From CALGYY01 sp963678485 (GTDB lineage: Bacteria; Bacteroidota; Bacteroidia; Bacteroidales; CAIWKO01), in contig OY782882.1 in the NCBI GenBank assembly GCA_963678485.1, forward strand, positions 1,922,001 to 1,986,000: a stretch of 64,000 nt of DNA, in the 5' to 3' direction. The notes under the pieces were generated by a model. That model had not been told where the DNA came from, did not search any database, and saw nothing but the letters and a program-made list of their open reading frames with translations. Below are positions 62,158-64,000 of this stretch, piece by piece; the first letter of the stretch is position 1, and each line of letters opens with the position of its first letter. The position numbers and the translations under genes are program-made.

Positions 62158-63873
62158 TTACACTTTCTTCTTTGATCCCCAATTATAGTTATACAATCCA
62201 TCGAGTAAGCGTTGCTTTTTCTCTTCCGGAGTAAGCTTATCATATTCGGCCTTTTCCTTTTCGATTTTCAAGCGTTTTTCTTCCTCAATTTGGTGGATTT
62301 CTTCCATATACTTTTGCTCGATTTTTCCTTTGAGAAAATCATTGGCAACAGAGGGGAACAATTCGAGTAAGAGTTCTTCTTTCTCGTTTTTTGCAAGCTT
62401 TACATCACCATATTCCGGGAACACAGGGTTATCCTGCTTTTTATAATTCTTTGTATCATAAGGTGTTTCCTCGCGCACACCGGCAATTTTATAGCGGAAT
62501 TCCGGATCAACGGGCACAGGGGTTTTTCCATAGAGCCCTTTTACGAGATTCACAAACTGAATTGACTTAGTGGTATAAAAAGGAACACCTTTATTCTCGT
62601 CGATTACACAATTAACAGCCTGCACACCAACGATTTGACTTGTTGGCGTTACCAATGGTGGACATCCGGCGGCCATACGTACACTTGGAATTAATTCAAG
62701 TGTTCTTGGAAGTAAAGCCTCTAGTTTCAGTTGTTTAAGCTGAGCGAGCATATTTGTATACATACCACCAGGGATTTCTGCCAATTGAATAGCTTCGTCC
62801 GGTTTTGGGTAGTTAAAATGCTGTTCTATAGAAAGACAGGTCTTCAAAAGTTCGACTTCTTTATCCTGATGTGCAAGATCAATAGCCATATCGAAAAGGT
62901 TATCGATCACTTTTGGCAAGGTGTCGTTAACCAGATCGAATTCAAGTGGGAATTGTTTGTAGCTGTCAAAATCGGCCATGTCTTTTCTAATTTCGACCAA
63001 TTCTTTGCTAATTTTATTTACAGCTTCCAGATTTACTCCGGTATCGATTCCCATTTTAGTGCAGAAGATCTGTATAATTTCGAATGATGGAGCGGCTGGT
63101 CCACCAGCAAAACAACCGATGGCTGTGTCCAAAATATCAACACCGTTAACGATGGCCATCAGAGAAGACGCTAAGCCGTAACCAGGAGTACAATGAGTAT
63201 GGAAATCGATAGGAACTTTTGTTTCCTTCTTCAGCATGGCAATCATACGACCGGTTTTCCCCGGAGGAATTAATCCTGCCATATCTTTAACGCTGATCAT
63301 ATCGGCACCCATTGCTTCTAATCGCTGGGCTTTATCGAGAAAATATTCTTTAGAGAAAATATTGCTTTTCAATCGTTTGCCCTGAAAAAGAGCCTTGATT
63401 CGATCACGAGCAGTAAAGTGAGGATCAACAGTGTAGCAAATGGTGGCATCTGCTATTCCGCCATTTTCCTTAACGTATTTAATTGTAGATCTGATATTTT
63501 CAACATCATTTAAAGCATCAAAAATGCGCATAATTCCAATACCTGAACGTACGGCATTTCTATTAAATCCTTCGATAACTTCCTCCGGATAAGGATTATA
63601 GCCAAAAAGATTTCGTCCTCTCGAAAGGGCTGTCAGCTTCGAAACATCGCCAATAACTGCTTTAATAGATTCGAGACGTTCCCATGGATCTTCTTTGAGA
63701 TATCGCATAATTGAATCGGGGACGGCACCACCCCAAACCTCCATGGCGTAAAAATTCGCCTCTTTGAAATACTGGAGGACTCTGTCCACCTGAGCCTGAT
63801 TCATGCGGGTCGCAAAAAGTGATTGCTGACCATCCCTAAGGGTAACATCACGGATTAAAAGCTTCTTTTCCAT
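62158..63873 (-). CDS. Pyruvate/oxaloacetate carboxyltransferase (OadA/PycB-like) without biotinyl domain
   Basis: 571 residues. The HMGL-like barrel starts at DVTLRDGQQSL (R13, D14). The metal ligands are D14, H225 and H227 in DFHTHCTPG, and K196 in ISVKDMAG is the carbamylated lysine. A PycB/OadA-type C-terminal domain extends to about 470, followed by a charged coiled coil. The biotin-attachment AMKM motif at the usual C-terminal end is absent, so a separate carrier protein is needed, perhaps upstream beyond the window. The product exchanges carboxyl groups with pyruvate or oxaloacetate. A Crp-type palindrome at 63909-63924 is 36 nt upstream of the start. Confidence 0.85.
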   Translation of the reverse strand: MEKKLLIRDVTLRDGQQSLFATRMNQAQVDRVLQYFKEANFYAMEVWGGAVPDSIMRYLKEDPWERLESIKAVIGDVSKLTALSRGRNLFGYNPYPEEVIEGFNRNAVRSGIGIMRIFDALNDVENIRSTIKYVKENGGIADATICYTVDPHFTARDRIKALFQGKRLKSNIFSKEYFLDKAQRLEAMGADMISVKDMAGLIPPGKTGRMIAMLKKETKVPIDFHTHCTPGYGLASSLMAIVNGVDILDTAIGCFAGGPAAPSFEIIQIFCTKMGIDTGVNLEAVNKISKELVEIRKDMADFDSYKQFPLEFDLVNDTLPKVIDNLFDMAIDLAHQDKEVELLKTCLSIEQHFNYPKPDEAIQLAEIPGGMYTNMLAQLKQLKLEALLPRTLELIPSVRMAAGCPPLVTPTSQIVGVQAVNCVIDENKGVPFYTTKSIQFVNLVKGLYGKTPVPVDPEFRYKIAGVREETPYDTKNYKKQDNPVFPEYGDVKLAKNEKEELLLELFPSVANDFLKGKIEQKYMEEIHQIEEEKRLKIEKEKAEYDKLTPEEKKQRLLDGLYNYNWGSKKKV

Positions 63874-63908
63874 CTAATTTATAAGTTTGATTTTCAACAC
63901 TTTTCTTT

Positions 63909-63924
63909 TGTGAAGCTTTTCACA
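63909..63924. promoter_or_regulatory. Crp-type operator TGTGA-N6-TCACA before the carboxyltransferase
   Basis: TGTGA at 63909-63913 and TCACA at 63920-63924 with 6 nt between. The match extends to TTGTGAA/TTCACAA. It is the same consensus as at 58784-58799, so the same regulator may act on carboxylation. Confidence 0.6.
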
Positions 63925-64000
63925 ATTATTGATGTAAAAGTATATAATAATCTTTGGATTATTCAATTGAGATTAAAAAAAACAAAAAATATTTTTGCAA

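Noticed and set aside
1..64000. tRNA, rRNA, CRISPR or riboswitch
   Set aside because: No cloverleaf-type pattern, direct-repeat array or known riboswitch box was noticed in the gaps. A dedicated covariance-model scan would be needed to exclude small RNAs.

Overview
The window is from a member of the Bacteroidota. Several independent signs agree: promoters of the TTG / TAnnTTTG type rather than -35/-10 boxes, few Shine-Dalgarno sequences, two proteins with type IX secretion C-terminal sorting domains (45595-49893 and 50009-50674), a GH97 glycosidase, a TonB-like C-terminal protein and lpxK (lipid A, so a Gram-negative outer membrane). I see no rRNA, tRNA, CRISPR array, transposase or integrase. 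Many small residual coding blocks and the lack of strong synteny cues suggest an environmental lineage rather than a model Bacteroides or Flavobacterium.

Layout. 1-12.8 kb holds metabolic and envelope genes: a methionine/glutamine transaminase with its omega-amidase; a tight three-gene operon (CBS-fused pentose-phosphate epimerase, DAHP-synthase-family aldolase, KdsC-type phosphatase) that mirrors the Kdo pathway with changed parts; a TonB-C protein; a TetR regulator; a PstS-like lipoprotein; a two-gene orphan pair; and two secreted or outer-membrane proteins. 12.9-30 kb is a surface-polysaccharide locus with Wzz, Wzy and Wzx homologues, a deacetylase, an SGNH enzyme, two glycosyltransferases and, unusually, four radical SAM enzymes (three with an N-terminal B12-binding-like domain), two methyltransferases and a winged-helix nucleotidyltransferase. 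30-35.4 kb holds a degenerate intergenic stretch, an LRR/ZU5-like secreted protein, an alpha/beta hydrolase, a 235-bp inverted-repeat element and a secreted YD-repeat-like protein.

35.6-42.9 kb is a six-gene hydrogenase-4/complex-I-like membrane operon (HyfB, C, E, F, G, I order). The large subunit has no Ni-binding cysteines, the small subunit has lost three of four proximal-cluster cysteines, and its fused ferredoxin keeps the ligands of exactly one of two clusters. It fits the energy-converting-hydrogenase-related (Ehr) group and may be an ion pump or antiporter without hydrogenase chemistry. 43-50.7 kb holds GH97, a huge secreted endonuclease I with near-identical Ig-like repeats, and a secreted rhodanese. 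51.3-58.7 kb, on the minus strand, is a sulfur/redox operon: dsrE2, tusA, mvhD, an HdrA carrying an inserted GltD (NAD(P)H) module, a second HdrA and a QmoC-like membrane subunit. It is divergent from a Crp/Fnr-family gene, with two palindromes between them, one a perfect TGTGA-N6-TCACA. The same palindrome recurs before the carboxyltransferase at the right end. 59.8-64 kb ends with lpxK, a purine nucleoside phosphorylase, a small secreted protein and an OadA/PycB-type carboxyltransferase.

The strongest candidates for undescribed biology are the cysteine-depleted Ehr operon, the Hdr-GltD/Qmo/MvhD plus TusA/DsrE2 operon with its Crp-type operators, the Kdo-like trio, and the polysaccharide locus rich in radical SAM enzymes.
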